Assembly: GCF_013363975.1 (NCBI RefSeq)
Contig: NZ_JABWGN010000011.1
Location: forward strand, 123,588-187,587
DNA length: 64,000 nucleotides
DNA from: Nonomuraea montanisoli
GTDB lineage: Bacteria > Actinomycetota > Actinomycetes > Streptosporangiales > Streptosporangiaceae
Direction: 5' to 3'
This document shows, one piece after another, positions 26,369 to 35,358 of the stretch (position 1 is its first letter; the number at the start of each line of letters is the position of its first letter). A model generated the notes under the pieces. That model saw only the letters and a list, made by a program, of their open reading frames with translations. It had not been told where the DNA came from and ran no database searches. The position numbers and the translations under genes were made by a program.

Positions 26369-29035
26369 TCAGTCCTTGTCCTGACTGCCGGGCTTGAGCC
26401 AGAACGGCACGGGCGGCTCGTCACCGCCGGAGCCGTTGCCGCGCCGGCTGGGCAGCCAGAGCGGGGGCGGCTCCTCCGCGCGACCGCGCGACCCATCACG
26501 CGACGACCCGCCGAAGATCCCGCCGCCCGACGAGCGCGAACCACCCGAGTCGCCCCACCCGGAACCGCCGGAGCTCCTGCTTCCGCCACCGCGTGAACCT
26601 GACCCACCACCGCGCGACCCGGACCCGCCGCCGCGTGAACCGGACCCGCCGCCGAACAGACCGCCGCCCGAACCACCGGACCTCGACCCGCCCGACCCGG
26701 ACCCGCCCGACCCGGACCCTCCGGACCTGGAGCCGCCGCCGAACAGGCCACCGCCGGAACCGCCCGACCTCGACCCGCCCGACCCGGACCCACCGCCGAA
26801 CAGGCCACCGCCGGAACCGCCGGACCTCGATCCCCCGGACCTCGCCCCGCCCGACCTCGACCCGCCTGATCCGGAGCCGCCGAAGACCCCGCCACCGGTA
26901 CCGGAGCCGCCCGACCGGCCGGCGCGCGAGGCCCAGCCGCCACCGGACCGGCCGCCGAACCAGCCGCCGCCCGCCGAACCCGAGCCACCGGAACCACCCG
27001 AGCCGCCCGACCCGCCGCCGGACGAGCCGCCATGGCCGCTGCCGCTGCCGCCGCCCGCCGCGGCCGACAGCCGGGACGCCGCCCCGGCGCCGCCCGACAC
27101 CCGCGGACCGCCGCCGGACACGCGCGGCCCCGCGCCACCCGCCGAACCGCCGGCACCGCCCCGGCCCCCCGAACCGCTCCGGCCGCCTGGAGCACCCGCA
27201 GCACCCGCAGCACCCCCAGCGCCGCCGGCCGCGCCGCCCGTTGCCCGGGGGCCACCGGCTGCCCCGGCGCCGCGCGCCCGGGCCGGCGTGCCGCCGAGGT
27301 TGAGCGGCGGCGCCGACCCCGGACGCGGCGCGGGCACCTGCCGCGACGCCGCCTTGCCGCCCTGCTGGTCGGTGCCGAGCGGAGCCGCCGTGGCGGGCAC
27401 CCGCGTGCCCTGCTGCGTCGCGCCGGCCGCTGCCTCCTCGGATCGGACCCGGCCCTGCGCGACCGCGCTCGCCGCGGCCGTCCCCGCCGCCGCGCCGGTC
27501 GCTGCGGCCTGGATGAACGGCTCCGCCTTGCGCACGCCCCAGCGCCCGATGCGGGCCGAGGCCACCGGCGGCAGCGCCACGGCCGACCGCTCCAGCGTGC
27601 GGGAGCTGGCCGCCTCGCCGAGCATGCGGGTGGCCAGCGTGTGGCCGTTCATGGAGGCGAACAGGTGCTGGAACGGCCTGCGGTAGAAGAACACCGCGAT
27701 CGTCAGCAGCGCCATGAACAGGATCTGCAGGCCCCACGGCATCGCGGTCGAGATGATCAGCGCGTAGCCGTACACGAGCACGCCCAGCACCAGGGCCAGC
27801 ACGGCCTGCCGGAGCAGCGTGCCGACGAGCATCTCCACCCAGCGCATCGCGATGATGCGCCCGCTGCCCGGGTGCACGCCGATCAGCAGGAACACCGGGC
27901 CGAGGATCAGCAGGAGCAGGAACCCGACCTTGAGCACCAGCAGCGAGACCGCCACCAGGAAGATCAGCACGCCCGCGACCAGGGCCGCGATGAGCGCGCC
28001 GATGGCCACGCCGAGCCGGGAGGTCCAGTCCTTGCCCTGGAAGATGGCGAAGCGCGGGTCGTTCTTGAGCTGCTCGGCGATCTCGGCGTACTTGGCCTGG
28101 TGCGCCCCCGCGTCGGCCGCCTGCTGGCCGGCCTGCGGCGCGGGGATCGCCTGCGTCTCCAGCATGAGCCGGCCGTAGTCGCGCACCACCGGCGCGTTCG
28201 GGTCGGCCGTGCCGAACAGGCCCACCAGCCACGGCTTGCAGACGAGCGTGGACCACAGGGCGTCGGCGTTCTGGTCGACGCCCGGCGTGCCGGTCTGGCC
28301 GTAGCCGCCGGCCTTCACCTGGGGATTGGTCTGGCCGGGACCGGGCAGGCAGGACGCGCCGCCCGCGCCGGGCAGGCCGGAGAAGGCGGAGTTGACCACC
28401 TCACCGGTCTTGTCCGTGACGACCTTGCCGAGGCCCGTGAAGTCACCCGGCCGGCTGAAGAACCAGGTCGCGACCGTGACCGCCAGCACCATCCAGATGA
28501 CGCCCTCGGCCGTGGTCGTGGCCCGCTTCCGGATCAGCCCGTACCAGGCCAGCCAGATCGCGCCGAGGATCACGATCGGGCGGAGGAACGGCCAGTACAT
28601 CGCCTCCGACAGGTTCGTCACGATGTCGTCCACCACGTCCTTGATGGACTGGAGCGGACCTTCCGTGGCGGCGGCCTGGTAGGTGGTGATCGTCACCCGG
28701 TCGATCGCCTTGGCCCACAGGAAGACCGTGTTGGCCCAGCCGTTGCCGAGGACGGCGACGATGTCGGAGCAGCCCAGTCCGTAGGTGTGCCAGAACTGGC
28801 CGCTCATGCCGAACTGCGCGTAGTTGGTGACCGGAGCGGGAACCGTGCCCTCGGGCTTCGGCGGCTGGATCATGCCGTCGACGCCGCTGCCGATCACCTC
28901 GGGGGTGAGCGCCGGCGACAGGTCGCACGGGCCCGCGGCGGCCGGCGACACCCCGCCCACCACGAGCGGGACCACGAGGATGCCCGCGATCAGGGCCAGC
29001 GCGAGCGCGAGCCGCCTGGGTAGCCGGACCTTCAT
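26369..29035 (-). CDS. VirB6/TrbL-like (TcpH) channel protein with Gly/Ser-FG tail
   Basis: The 888-residue polytopic protein has a signal sequence at 1-34, an extracytoplasmic segment to about 145, helices near 150-168, 178-194, 340-362, 365-388, 405-428 and 434-450, then a cytoplasmic tail. The core fits VirB6/TrbL/TcpH, the inner-membrane channel of type IV secretion. Residues 600-850 are an extreme low-complexity Gly/Ser/Arg region with spaced aromatics: GGGWFGG near 691, GGGVFGG near 716, three GGGLFGG units near 745, 764 and 792, and GGGIFGG near 840. A WLPSRR/PFWLKPG end closes it. The ATG overlaps the VirB4 stop. Confidence 0.8.
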   Translation of the reverse strand: MKVRLPRRLALALALIAGILVVPLVVGGVSPAAAGPCDLSPALTPEVIGSGVDGMIQPPKPEGTVPAPVTNYAQFGMSGQFWHTYGLGCSDIVAVLGNGWANTVFLWAKAIDRVTITTYQAAATEGPLQSIKDVVDDIVTNLSEAMYWPFLRPIVILGAIWLAWYGLIRKRATTTAEGVIWMVLAVTVATWFFSRPGDFTGLGKVVTDKTGEVVNSAFSGLPGAGGASCLPGPGQTNPQVKAGGYGQTGTPGVDQNADALWSTLVCKPWLVGLFGTADPNAPVVRDYGRLMLETQAIPAPQAGQQAADAGAHQAKYAEIAEQLKNDPRFAIFQGKDWTSRLGVAIGALIAALVAGVLIFLVAVSLLVLKVGFLLLLILGPVFLLIGVHPGSGRIIAMRWVEMLVGTLLRQAVLALVLGVLVYGYALIISTAMPWGLQILFMALLTIAVFFYRRPFQHLFASMNGHTLATRMLGEAASSRTLERSAVALPPVASARIGRWGVRKAEPFIQAAATGAAAGTAAASAVAQGRVRSEEAAAGATQQGTRVPATAAPLGTDQQGGKAASRQVPAPRPGSAPPLNLGGTPARARGAGAAGGPRATGGAAGGAGGAAGAAGAPGGRSGSGGRGGAGGSAGGAGPRVSGGGPRVSGGAGAASRLSAAAGGGSGSGHGGSSGGGSGGSGGSGGSGSAGGGWFGGRSGGGWASRAGRSGGSGTGGGVFGGSGSGGSRSGGARSGGSRSGGSGGGLFGGGSGSGGSRSGGSGGGLFGGGSRSGGSGSGGSGSGGSRSGGSGGGLFGGGSGSRGGGSGSRGGGSGSRGGGSRSSGGSGWGDSGGSRSSGGGIFGGSSRDGSRGRAEEPPPLWLPSRRGNGSGGDEPPVPFWLKPGSQDKD

Positions 29036-31506
29036 GACCGTACCTCCTGCGCTCGGCCCACTCCCCCTTGAAGATCATGCCCGCTGTCGCCGGGTTTGTC
29101 GTGGGTCGGATTCGTGTCGAGCCAGCGCAGCAGCTCCTCCGAGATCAGGTCCACTGCGATGCGGCCGGCCCGGCCGTCCAGATCACGGAAGACGCACTCG
29201 CCGTTGCCGAGCGAGCGCAGCACCGCCTTGTGCTCCTCCGACGGCTCCACCCCGAGCAGGGACATGACGTGGTCCACCTCGACACGCTCGGTGGACCGGA
29301 ACGCGAACACCGACGACAGGCAGTTGGTCACCTGTTCGTTGAGCAGGTCGCCGGCGTTCTGCGACACGAGGACGAGCGCGGTGTTGCGGGACCGGCCCAT
29401 CCGGCTGACCTCGGGCACCAGCTTGGCGCCCTCCGGCGTGGACGTGATCGCCCACGCCTCGTCCAGGAAGATCGCCTTCGGGGCGCGGCGGTCGAGCCCG
29501 TTCATCAGCCGCCGCGCGAACTGTGACACCAGGTAGAGCAGCGCCACCGACAGCCGCTGCTCGTAGGAGTAGTCGTCGCGGCCGGTCGCCGCGTCCGGCA
29601 GCGTCAGCCCGCCCAGCGTGAACACCGTCGTCCAGCCCTCGCTGTCGATCTGCTCGCCGCCCGACGGGTCGAAGCACAGCCTCGCCAGGTGCATCTCCGA
29701 CATGGAGCGCAGCACCGCGCCGAGGTTCTTGGAGGCCGCGTCCTCCGACTGCTCCAGGAACTCGACGACCTTGCCCAGCGACGGGTCCGGCTGGTTGGAC
29801 ACGGCGGCGACGGCCTGGATCATCGCCGACTCCCGCTCCTCCGACATGCGCGGCAGCAGCAGGCGCAGCGTCTCCGTGGCCATCGTCTTCTTGGCCGCGA
29901 TGTCGTCGCCGAACGAGAACGGGTCGAGCAGCCCCGGCGCGGCCGAGCCGAGCGGGATGACGCGCGCCCTGCGTTCCCGCTTCTGCAGCAGCTCCACCAG
30001 CGACTCGGCGTCACCCTTCGGGTCGATCACCGCCACCGTCACGCCGCGCAACGCCATCTGGTAGATCATCAGCAGCGCGAGCGTGGTCTTGCCGCCGCCC
30101 GGCTCGCCGGTGATCGCGATGGCCGTCGGCCGGTTGCGGGTCGCCGCGACCAGCGGGTCGAAGTGGACGATGCTGCGCGCCCGGCCCACGGTCTCGCCGA
30201 TGTACGGGCCGTGCCAGCCCTCGCTGCCCTCGCCGAGCCGGTCACCGAGATCGACCGTGGCCGTGAACATGCCGCCCGCGATCGTGCGCAGCGGCTGACG
30301 CTGGGCGTAGGCGTTGACCCGTACCTTCTCGCCCGGCAGCGCCTCGCAGAACAGCGAGAACTGGTCGCCGGTCGAGTTGACCACGTCGATGCCCATGTCG
30401 CGGTAGTGCTCGACGACCGCCTCCACCCGCTGCACGCAGATGTCCTCGGTCGGGGCCGCCACGATGAGCCGGTGCCAGCCGTACACGAACGGCAGCCGCT
30501 CCTTGGTGATGCCGTGCTCCAGCATGCGGGCGGCGTCGATCTGCTCGGCCAGCGCGATCGGCGCCTCGGCGCCCGCCTCCCGGATGTGGATGTCCATGTC
30601 GCGGGCGTGCGCCAGCTTGCGCGCGACGTCCTTGGACGCCTTCACCGGCGGGATCAGCCGCATCCGCGACGAGATCTCCACCGGGAACGGGAGCTGGTCG
30701 GCGAAGTGCATCCACGGCTCGCCGTCCGGGAACGGCATGAGGTCGGGGAAGCGGGCGAACGACAGGTGCGCCACGTACGAGTCGCCCTGCGGCTGCACGA
30801 TGCGCAGCAGCGACCGGCCGTTGTGGATCTCCCCCTCGACCAGCGACTCGATCTCGCCCTTGCCCCAGCGCCGCTTCGGGCTGGCCGACGGCGGCGGGTC
30901 GCCGATGCCGCCGGCCGCCGCGTGCTGGAACAACCACGCCACCTCGGTCGAGGTGGCGTGCCGGGCGTACAGGGCGCTGGAGGCCAGCGCCCGGCCGAGC
31001 CGCTCGGCCTGCTCGGTCCAGCGGGCGATCTCGCCGTCGGGCACGTGGTCGTCATCGATGCCGAGCACCTTCTCGGTGCGCTGGTAGAAGCCGAACAGCT
31101 GCGACAGCACGCCGCCGCCGATCTGCCGGCCGCGCGGGCCCAGCCGTACGCCGAGGTAGACCTCCTTCGTCCAGAAGTCCTTCGCCCAGACGTGCCGGTA
31201 CATCTCCTCCAGGTAGTCGCGCCAGCCCGGCCCCTCGTCGGAGGTGCCGTTCAGCGCCATCGCCCATTCGGCCGCCGGGTACGTGCGGTGCGCCACCCGC
31301 AGGTGGACCTCGGCGTCGGGCATCCGGATCGCGGCCAGCGCGATCGTGATGTTGGTGGCCAGCGCCTCGCGTTCGTCGGGGGTGACGAACTCGTAGCTGA
31401 CCGTCGGCAGCCGGAAGTACGCCCATGCGCTGGTGTCGGTGAGCAGGATGCGGTCGTCGAAGTAGCGGACCGCGAGGCGCTGGTGCGCTCTGGACGCCCG
31501 GCTCAT
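29032..31506 (-). CDS. VirB4/TcpF-like secretion ATPase
   Basis: The 824-residue ATPase powers assembly and transport in type IV secretion. The N-terminal half (about 1-430) is the VirB4/TraC-type domain. Walker A GEPGGGKTT lies at about 467-475, DPKGDAESL follows, Walker B KAIFLDEAW is at about 677-685, and VLVSQNAGDLL supplies the HerA/FtsK-superfamily sensor Gln. It is most like the ATP-binding protein of Tn916/pCW3-class systems. The start was set at 31506, where GAGGGGG lies 4-5 nt upstream; ATG 31524 would add six residues. It overlaps the VirB6-like gene by ATGA. Confidence 0.9.
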   Translation of the reverse strand: MSRASRAHQRLAVRYFDDRILLTDTSAWAYFRLPTVSYEFVTPDEREALATNITIALAAIRMPDAEVHLRVAHRTYPAAEWAMALNGTSDEGPGWRDYLEEMYRHVWAKDFWTKEVYLGVRLGPRGRQIGGGVLSQLFGFYQRTEKVLGIDDDHVPDGEIARWTEQAERLGRALASSALYARHATSTEVAWLFQHAAAGGIGDPPPSASPKRRWGKGEIESLVEGEIHNGRSLLRIVQPQGDSYVAHLSFARFPDLMPFPDGEPWMHFADQLPFPVEISSRMRLIPPVKASKDVARKLAHARDMDIHIREAGAEAPIALAEQIDAARMLEHGITKERLPFVYGWHRLIVAAPTEDICVQRVEAVVEHYRDMGIDVVNSTGDQFSLFCEALPGEKVRVNAYAQRQPLRTIAGGMFTATVDLGDRLGEGSEGWHGPYIGETVGRARSIVHFDPLVAATRNRPTAIAITGEPGGGKTTLALLMIYQMALRGVTVAVIDPKGDAESLVELLQKRERRARVIPLGSAAPGLLDPFSFGDDIAAKKTMATETLRLLLPRMSEERESAMIQAVAAVSNQPDPSLGKVVEFLEQSEDAASKNLGAVLRSMSEMHLARLCFDPSGGEQIDSEGWTTVFTLGGLTLPDAATGRDDYSYEQRLSVALLYLVSQFARRLMNGLDRRAPKAIFLDEAWAITSTPEGAKLVPEVSRMGRSRNTALVLVSQNAGDLLNEQVTNCLSSVFAFRSTERVEVDHVMSLLGVEPSEEHKAVLRSLGNGECVFRDLDGRAGRIAVDLISEELLRWLDTNPTHDKPGDSGHDLQGGVGRAQEVRS

Positions 31507-31553
31507 GCCACCCCCTCGGCGCATGAGCCGGGCGTCCCCGCTCGCTCGTTCAC

Positions 31554-34500
31554 TTAACGCTCACCGATTCTCGTGCCCGGGGGGTCACTCGCCAACTCCT
31601 CTTCGCTCACTCGGACGGACTGTGCCGCGAAGCCCGCGACCACCACGCCGGCGAGAGCCAGGTAGGCCCGGCGCCCGGCCGCGCGCAACTGCCCCGGGTC
31701 GACGAGCTCGGCGCCCCCCGGCGCCAGGTCGTCCTCCCAGGGGACCCGGACGATGGCCCGGCACCTGCCACGGGCCACCGCCTCCGCCTGCTCGACGTCG
31801 GACATCGAGCGCCTGCTCACCCCGTTGACCACCATGACCGACCGCCTGCGCAGATCGGCGCAGCCGTGCCCGTCCAGCCACTCGAACGTCATCGCCACCG
31901 CCTCCGCCGCCTCCTCGCTCGCCGGGACCACGAGGACGAGCTGGTCGGCGTACGGCAGGACGCGGGCGGCCAGCGCGGCGGCCGGGTCGACGACGGTCAG
32001 CTTGTAGTGGCGGTCGAGCAGGTGGATGACCTGGCCGAGGCGGTGGTCGGAGAAGAGCGCGCGGTCCGACAGGCGCCGCTCGGCGTCGGCGTCGGTGTCG
32101 GCCCCGATCACCTCCAGGCCGGAGGCGGTGCGGGTGGTGTAGCCCCGCATCGACAGGTAGCCGCCGACGTGGTCGAGCCCGGCCAGCAGCGAGGCCAGGG
32201 TCTCGGGCGTCTCGGGGGCCACCCTGCTCGTCAGGGTCTCGCCGCCGGTGTTGGCGTCGACGGCGATCACCTTGTCGTCGCGGTACCTGGCCAGGGTGTG
32301 GCCCAGCATCAGGGCCGTCGTGCTCTGACCGGCGCCGCCGGTGCAGCCGAGGACCACGATCCTGCGGCTGCCGTTGAAGACGCCCCGCGCCCGGGCCTCG
32401 TCGATCTCGGACCCGTCGCTGCGCACCCCGCCGCCGCCGACCACGACCTGGGCGATGCGCCGCCACCCGCCGGAGTCGCGGCCGACCACGGACTCGACCC
32501 TGCGCACGCGCCCCTCACGGGACCCGCCCCCGCCGACCCGCTGCACCGGCCGCCCACCGGGCTGCCCGGCACCGCCGGCTCCCTCGGCCGGCGCGCCGGA
32601 CGCCTGAGGACCGCCCTCCCGGGACATGGCGACCGTCTCACGCTCACCGGACCCGGGGACGACCCGCTCACGGTCATGGTCACTGGGTGAAGCTTGCTCA
32701 CGGTCACCCGAGGCAACCTGCTCACGATCACCCCGAGCAACCTGCTCACGATCACCCGGAGCAGCCTGCTCACGGTGGCCGGGCGCGGGAGCGGGCCGCT
32801 CGCCGTCGCCGGAGGTGCGCGCATTCCGGCGCTCGCTCGTCGTGGACGTGTCGCGCTCGCTCGTCGTGGACGCTGCCTCGCCTCCGCTCGTCGCGGGCGT
32901 CCTACGGTCTTCGGGCGCGGACGCGTCACGGCTTTCGAGGGCGGGGCCGTCGCGGTCCACGGGTGCGGGGGCAGCGCGGTTTCCAGACGCCGGGACGTCA
33001 CGGTCTACGGACGCCGGGACGTCACGGTCTACGGGCGCGGGCGCAGCGCGATTCCCGGACACGGGGACGTCGCGATTCTCGTGCGTGGGGACGTCGAGGC
33101 CGCCGGGCGTCGGCGTCACGTTCTGGTCGTCGCCCGGTGTCGGGGCGACAGGCTCGCGAGCGTCCGACTGCTTGGCATCGGGGACGTTGAGGACCGACGG
33201 GACGAGCCGAACGGGCTTGGCGCCGGACTTGGTACCGGACCCCTGCGACGGCCGTCCCTGCTGCGTGCCCGGCATCGGCGACACCTGCCGGGGCGGCTGC
33301 CCCTTGCGGTGCTGCATGCGCGCCGCCTCGTCGTCACGCCGCTCCGCGCTGCCCGACCGCCCCTCACCACGCGCGGCCGTCCCACCGGACGCCCCAGAAG
33401 CTGCGCCCGAGACCGCCCCGCCAGAAGCCGCCGCGCCCGGGACCGAACTGCCCTGAGCAGCCGCCCCGCGAGCGGCGCCGCCCTCGGCAGAGGGGATCAC
33501 CTCAACAGACGGCGTGACCGGAGCAGACGGGGAGGCGTCGGCGGAGGTGGAGACATCGGAGGGGGTGGAGACGTCGGCGGGAGTGGAGACGTCGGCGGGA
33601 GTGGAGACGTCGGCGGGAGTGGAGACGTCGGCAGACGGGGAAGAGCCGGCAGACGGGGAGGCGGCCGCAGGTGCTGAGGCGTCGGCAGGTGCTGGGGCGT
33701 CCGCAGCCGAGGAGACGTCAGCAAGCGAGGAGGCGTCGCCACAGGCCTCCTCGGACGGCGTGGCCCCTCCGGCCTCACGGACGGACGCTGGTGACACCTC
33801 CTGCGTCTCTGACGACTCCGGCAGACCGATTCGCGGCGAGGCGTCGCCGCGAACCTCCGCAGCCTGCGGGGACCCGCCGGGCTGACCGACGGACCGCGAC
33901 ACCTCCTGCGACACGGACGATGCGGGTGCGTCGGCTTGCGCGCCAGGCACGGACGGACCAGCTTGCGGACTGGGCGCGGACGGAGCAGGTTGCGGGTTGG
34001 GCGCGGGCGCGTCGCTTCGCGGGCCGGAAAGCGCGGACGCATCCTGACCAGGCATCGCGGACGAACCCCGACCGGACGGCTCGGACGAACCCTGACCGGA
34101 CGAGGCGGACGAACCCTGACCGGATGACACGGACGAACCCTGACCAGGCATCGCGGACGAACCCTGACCAGGCCGCGTGGACGAGCTCTGACCGGGCACA
34201 GCGGGTGAGCCGCCGCGAGAGGCTGAGCGTTGCGGGTCGGCGCTGGCCGCGAGCTTGCGCAGGCGGCGGAGGGCCTCCGTGTCGATGGGCTTGCCCACCA
34301 CGGGCTCCTGACGGGCTCCTGAGCGCTCGTCACGCCGCGCGGCGGGCTCGCGTTCCCCGCCGCCTTCAGAGACGTCCCGGTGTGCCGGGTCTTCGGCAAG
34401 CTCACCGCGCCCCGGCGCACGGTCGGCCTCTCCCGCGACGTCCTGATCCTTGGGCCGGTCGCCTTCTTCCTCGGGCGCGCCTCCGTCCGCGAGCCGCACG

Positions 34501-35303
34501 TCCTCACCCGAGGCCCGCTCCGCCCCCTCCTCGCCGTACAGCTCGCCCCACCGCACCGGCGACGGCGTCTCCCCTCGTACGGTGACCTCGCCCTCCACGT
34601 GGACGTCACCCCGTACCGTCACGTCACCCCCGACCGTGACGTCGCCCCGGAGGGTGACCGTCGACGCCTCCCCCTGCACGGTCACCGGTTCGTCCCGGTG
34701 GCCGAGGGCGGGGGCCGTGCCGCGCCTGGCGGTGACGCCGCGGCCCGTGCGGCCGTTGCCGGCGGCGGTGACGGGGGTGGGCTCGGCCACCGGGGCCTGC
34801 GCGGCGGCGGCAGCGGCGGCCGCGACGGCGGGGCGCACGGCGCGCGGCCCGGCGGGCGCCTCGACGGCCCGCGACCTGCGCTGCGCGGCGCCGGCCTTGC
34901 GGGCCTTCTTCGGGCGCTTCACGCGTACGGGAGCCGGCGCGGTGTGCCAGATGCGCCCGGAGAAGCTGACGGTCTCGGGCTCGGACATCGGCGACAGGCG
35001 GTACCAGGCGCGCGGCTGCCCGAGGTAGCGAAGCTGGGACTCCAGCAGTTCGGTGAGCCGCTTGCCCTCGATGACGGGACGGGTCGACAGCCAGGTGACG
35101 ATGCCCGGCGGCACCAGGAACAGCACGTGCCAGGGCATGGCCACGGGCACGCCGACCAGCACGAGCAGGAGCGACCACGGGACGAAGACCCCGACGAACA
35201 CGCCTATCCAGACGATCGGCAGCGGCATCGGCAGCCGTAGGTCGTAGAGCTTGTAGAGCCGCTTCTCGATGCGCCAGATGTTCGTGTACGTGGGCAGGTC
35301 CAC
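31554..35303 (-). CDS. TcpE-like membrane domain fused to MinD-like domain
   Basis: The 1249-residue uninterrupted reading frame has three parts. Residues 1-125 are TcpE-like: YTNIWRIEKRLYKLYDLRLP, two helices at about 26-53 and 57-73, then VIEGKRLTELLESQLRYLGQPRAWYRL. Residues 126-975 are disordered and repeat-rich, including a VTVxGD-type beta segment at 206-245. Residues 980-1249 are a MinD/CpaE-like domain: VVLGCTGGAGQSTTALMLGHTLA, VIAVDANTGG, LTVVDPAAALAARVL and DQLVLVVPAS. The P-loop reads GGAGQST, with Gln for the essential Lys and Thr for the MinD signature Lys. The GTG start has GGAGAGGAGGA ahead. The fusion is unusual; a sequencing error is unlikely to create it, because the frame stays open with actinobacterial codon bias throughout. 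Confidence 0.8.
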   Translation of the reverse strand: MDLPTYTNIWRIEKRLYKLYDLRLPMPLPIVWIGVFVGVFVPWSLLLVLVGVPVAMPWHVLFLVPPGIVTWLSTRPVIEGKRLTELLESQLRYLGQPRAWYRLSPMSEPETVSFSGRIWHTAPAPVRVKRPKKARKAGAAQRRSRAVEAPAGPRAVRPAVAAAAAAAAQAPVAEPTPVTAAGNGRTGRGVTARRGTAPALGHRDEPVTVQGEASTVTLRGDVTVGGDVTVRGDVHVEGEVTVRGETPSPVRWGELYGEEGAERASGEDVRLADGGAPEEEGDRPKDQDVAGEADRAPGRGELAEDPAHRDVSEGGGEREPAARRDERSGARQEPVVGKPIDTEALRRLRKLAASADPQRSASRGGSPAVPGQSSSTRPGQGSSAMPGQGSSVSSGQGSSASSGQGSSEPSGRGSSAMPGQDASALSGPRSDAPAPNPQPAPSAPSPQAGPSVPGAQADAPASSVSQEVSRSVGQPGGSPQAAEVRGDASPRIGLPESSETQEVSPASVREAGGATPSEEACGDASSLADVSSAADAPAPADASAPAAASPSAGSSPSADVSTPADVSTPADVSTPADVSTPSDVSTSADASPSAPVTPSVEVIPSAEGGAARGAAAQGSSVPGAAASGGAVSGAASGASGGTAARGEGRSGSAERRDDEAARMQHRKGQPPRQVSPMPGTQQGRPSQGSGTKSGAKPVRLVPSVLNVPDAKQSDAREPVAPTPGDDQNVTPTPGGLDVPTHENRDVPVSGNRAAPAPVDRDVPASVDRDVPASGNRAAPAPVDRDGPALESRDASAPEDRRTPATSGGEAASTTSERDTSTTSERRNARTSGDGERPAPAPGHREQAAPGDREQVARGDREQVASGDREQASPSDHDRERVVPGSGERETVAMSREGGPQASGAPAEGAGGAGQPGGRPVQRVGGGGSREGRVRRVESVVGRDSGGWRRIAQVVVGGGGVRSDGSEIDEARARGVFNGSRRIVVLGCTGGAGQSTTALMLGHTLARYRDDKVIAVDANTGGETLTSRVAPETPETLASLLAGLDHVGGYLSMRGYTTRTASGLEVIGADTDADAERRLSDRALFSDHRLGQVIHLLDRHYKLTVVDPAAALAARVLPYADQLVLVVPASEEAAEAVAMTFEWLDGHGCADLRRRSVMVVNGVSRRSMSDVEQAEAVARGRCRAIVRVPWEDDLAPGGAELVDPGQLRAAGRRAYLALAGVVVAGFAAQSVRVSEEELASDPPGTRIGER
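32694..32775. repeat. 24-bp tandem repeats (GDREQVA units)
   Basis: Three to four copies of a 24-bp unit encode GDREQxxx octapeptides in the linker of the TcpE-MinD fusion. Confidence 0.75.
33547..33636. repeat. 18-bp tandem repeats (VSTPAD units)
   Basis: Five contiguous 18-bp copies, the middle three identical, encode VSTPAD-type hexapeptides in the fusion-protein linker. The identity points to recent expansion. Confidence 0.85.
34041..34195. repeat. 24-bp tandem repeats (GQGSS units)
   Basis: About six imperfect 24-bp copies encode GQGSSxxx octapeptides in the linker of the TcpE-MinD fusion. Confidence 0.75.
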
Positions 35304-35358
35304 GCGGTCCTCCTCTCCACCCGCTCGTTCATGACCGCCGTGAAGCGGTCTCAATCCT

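Noticed and set aside
26394..27686. A 430-codon plus-strand Pro/Asp-rich frame
   Set aside because: It is the mirror of the Gly/Ser repeat tail of the VirB6-like gene, and has no ribosome-binding site or promoter of its own.
29689..31557. A 622-codon plus-strand frame opposite the VirB4-like gene
   Set aside because: Antisense shadow. The minus-strand product has full Walker A and B motifs.
33547..33636. Possible CRISPR-like array
   Set aside because: The 18-bp units are contiguous without spacers, in frame, and encode VSTPAD in a linker. They are tandem repeats.
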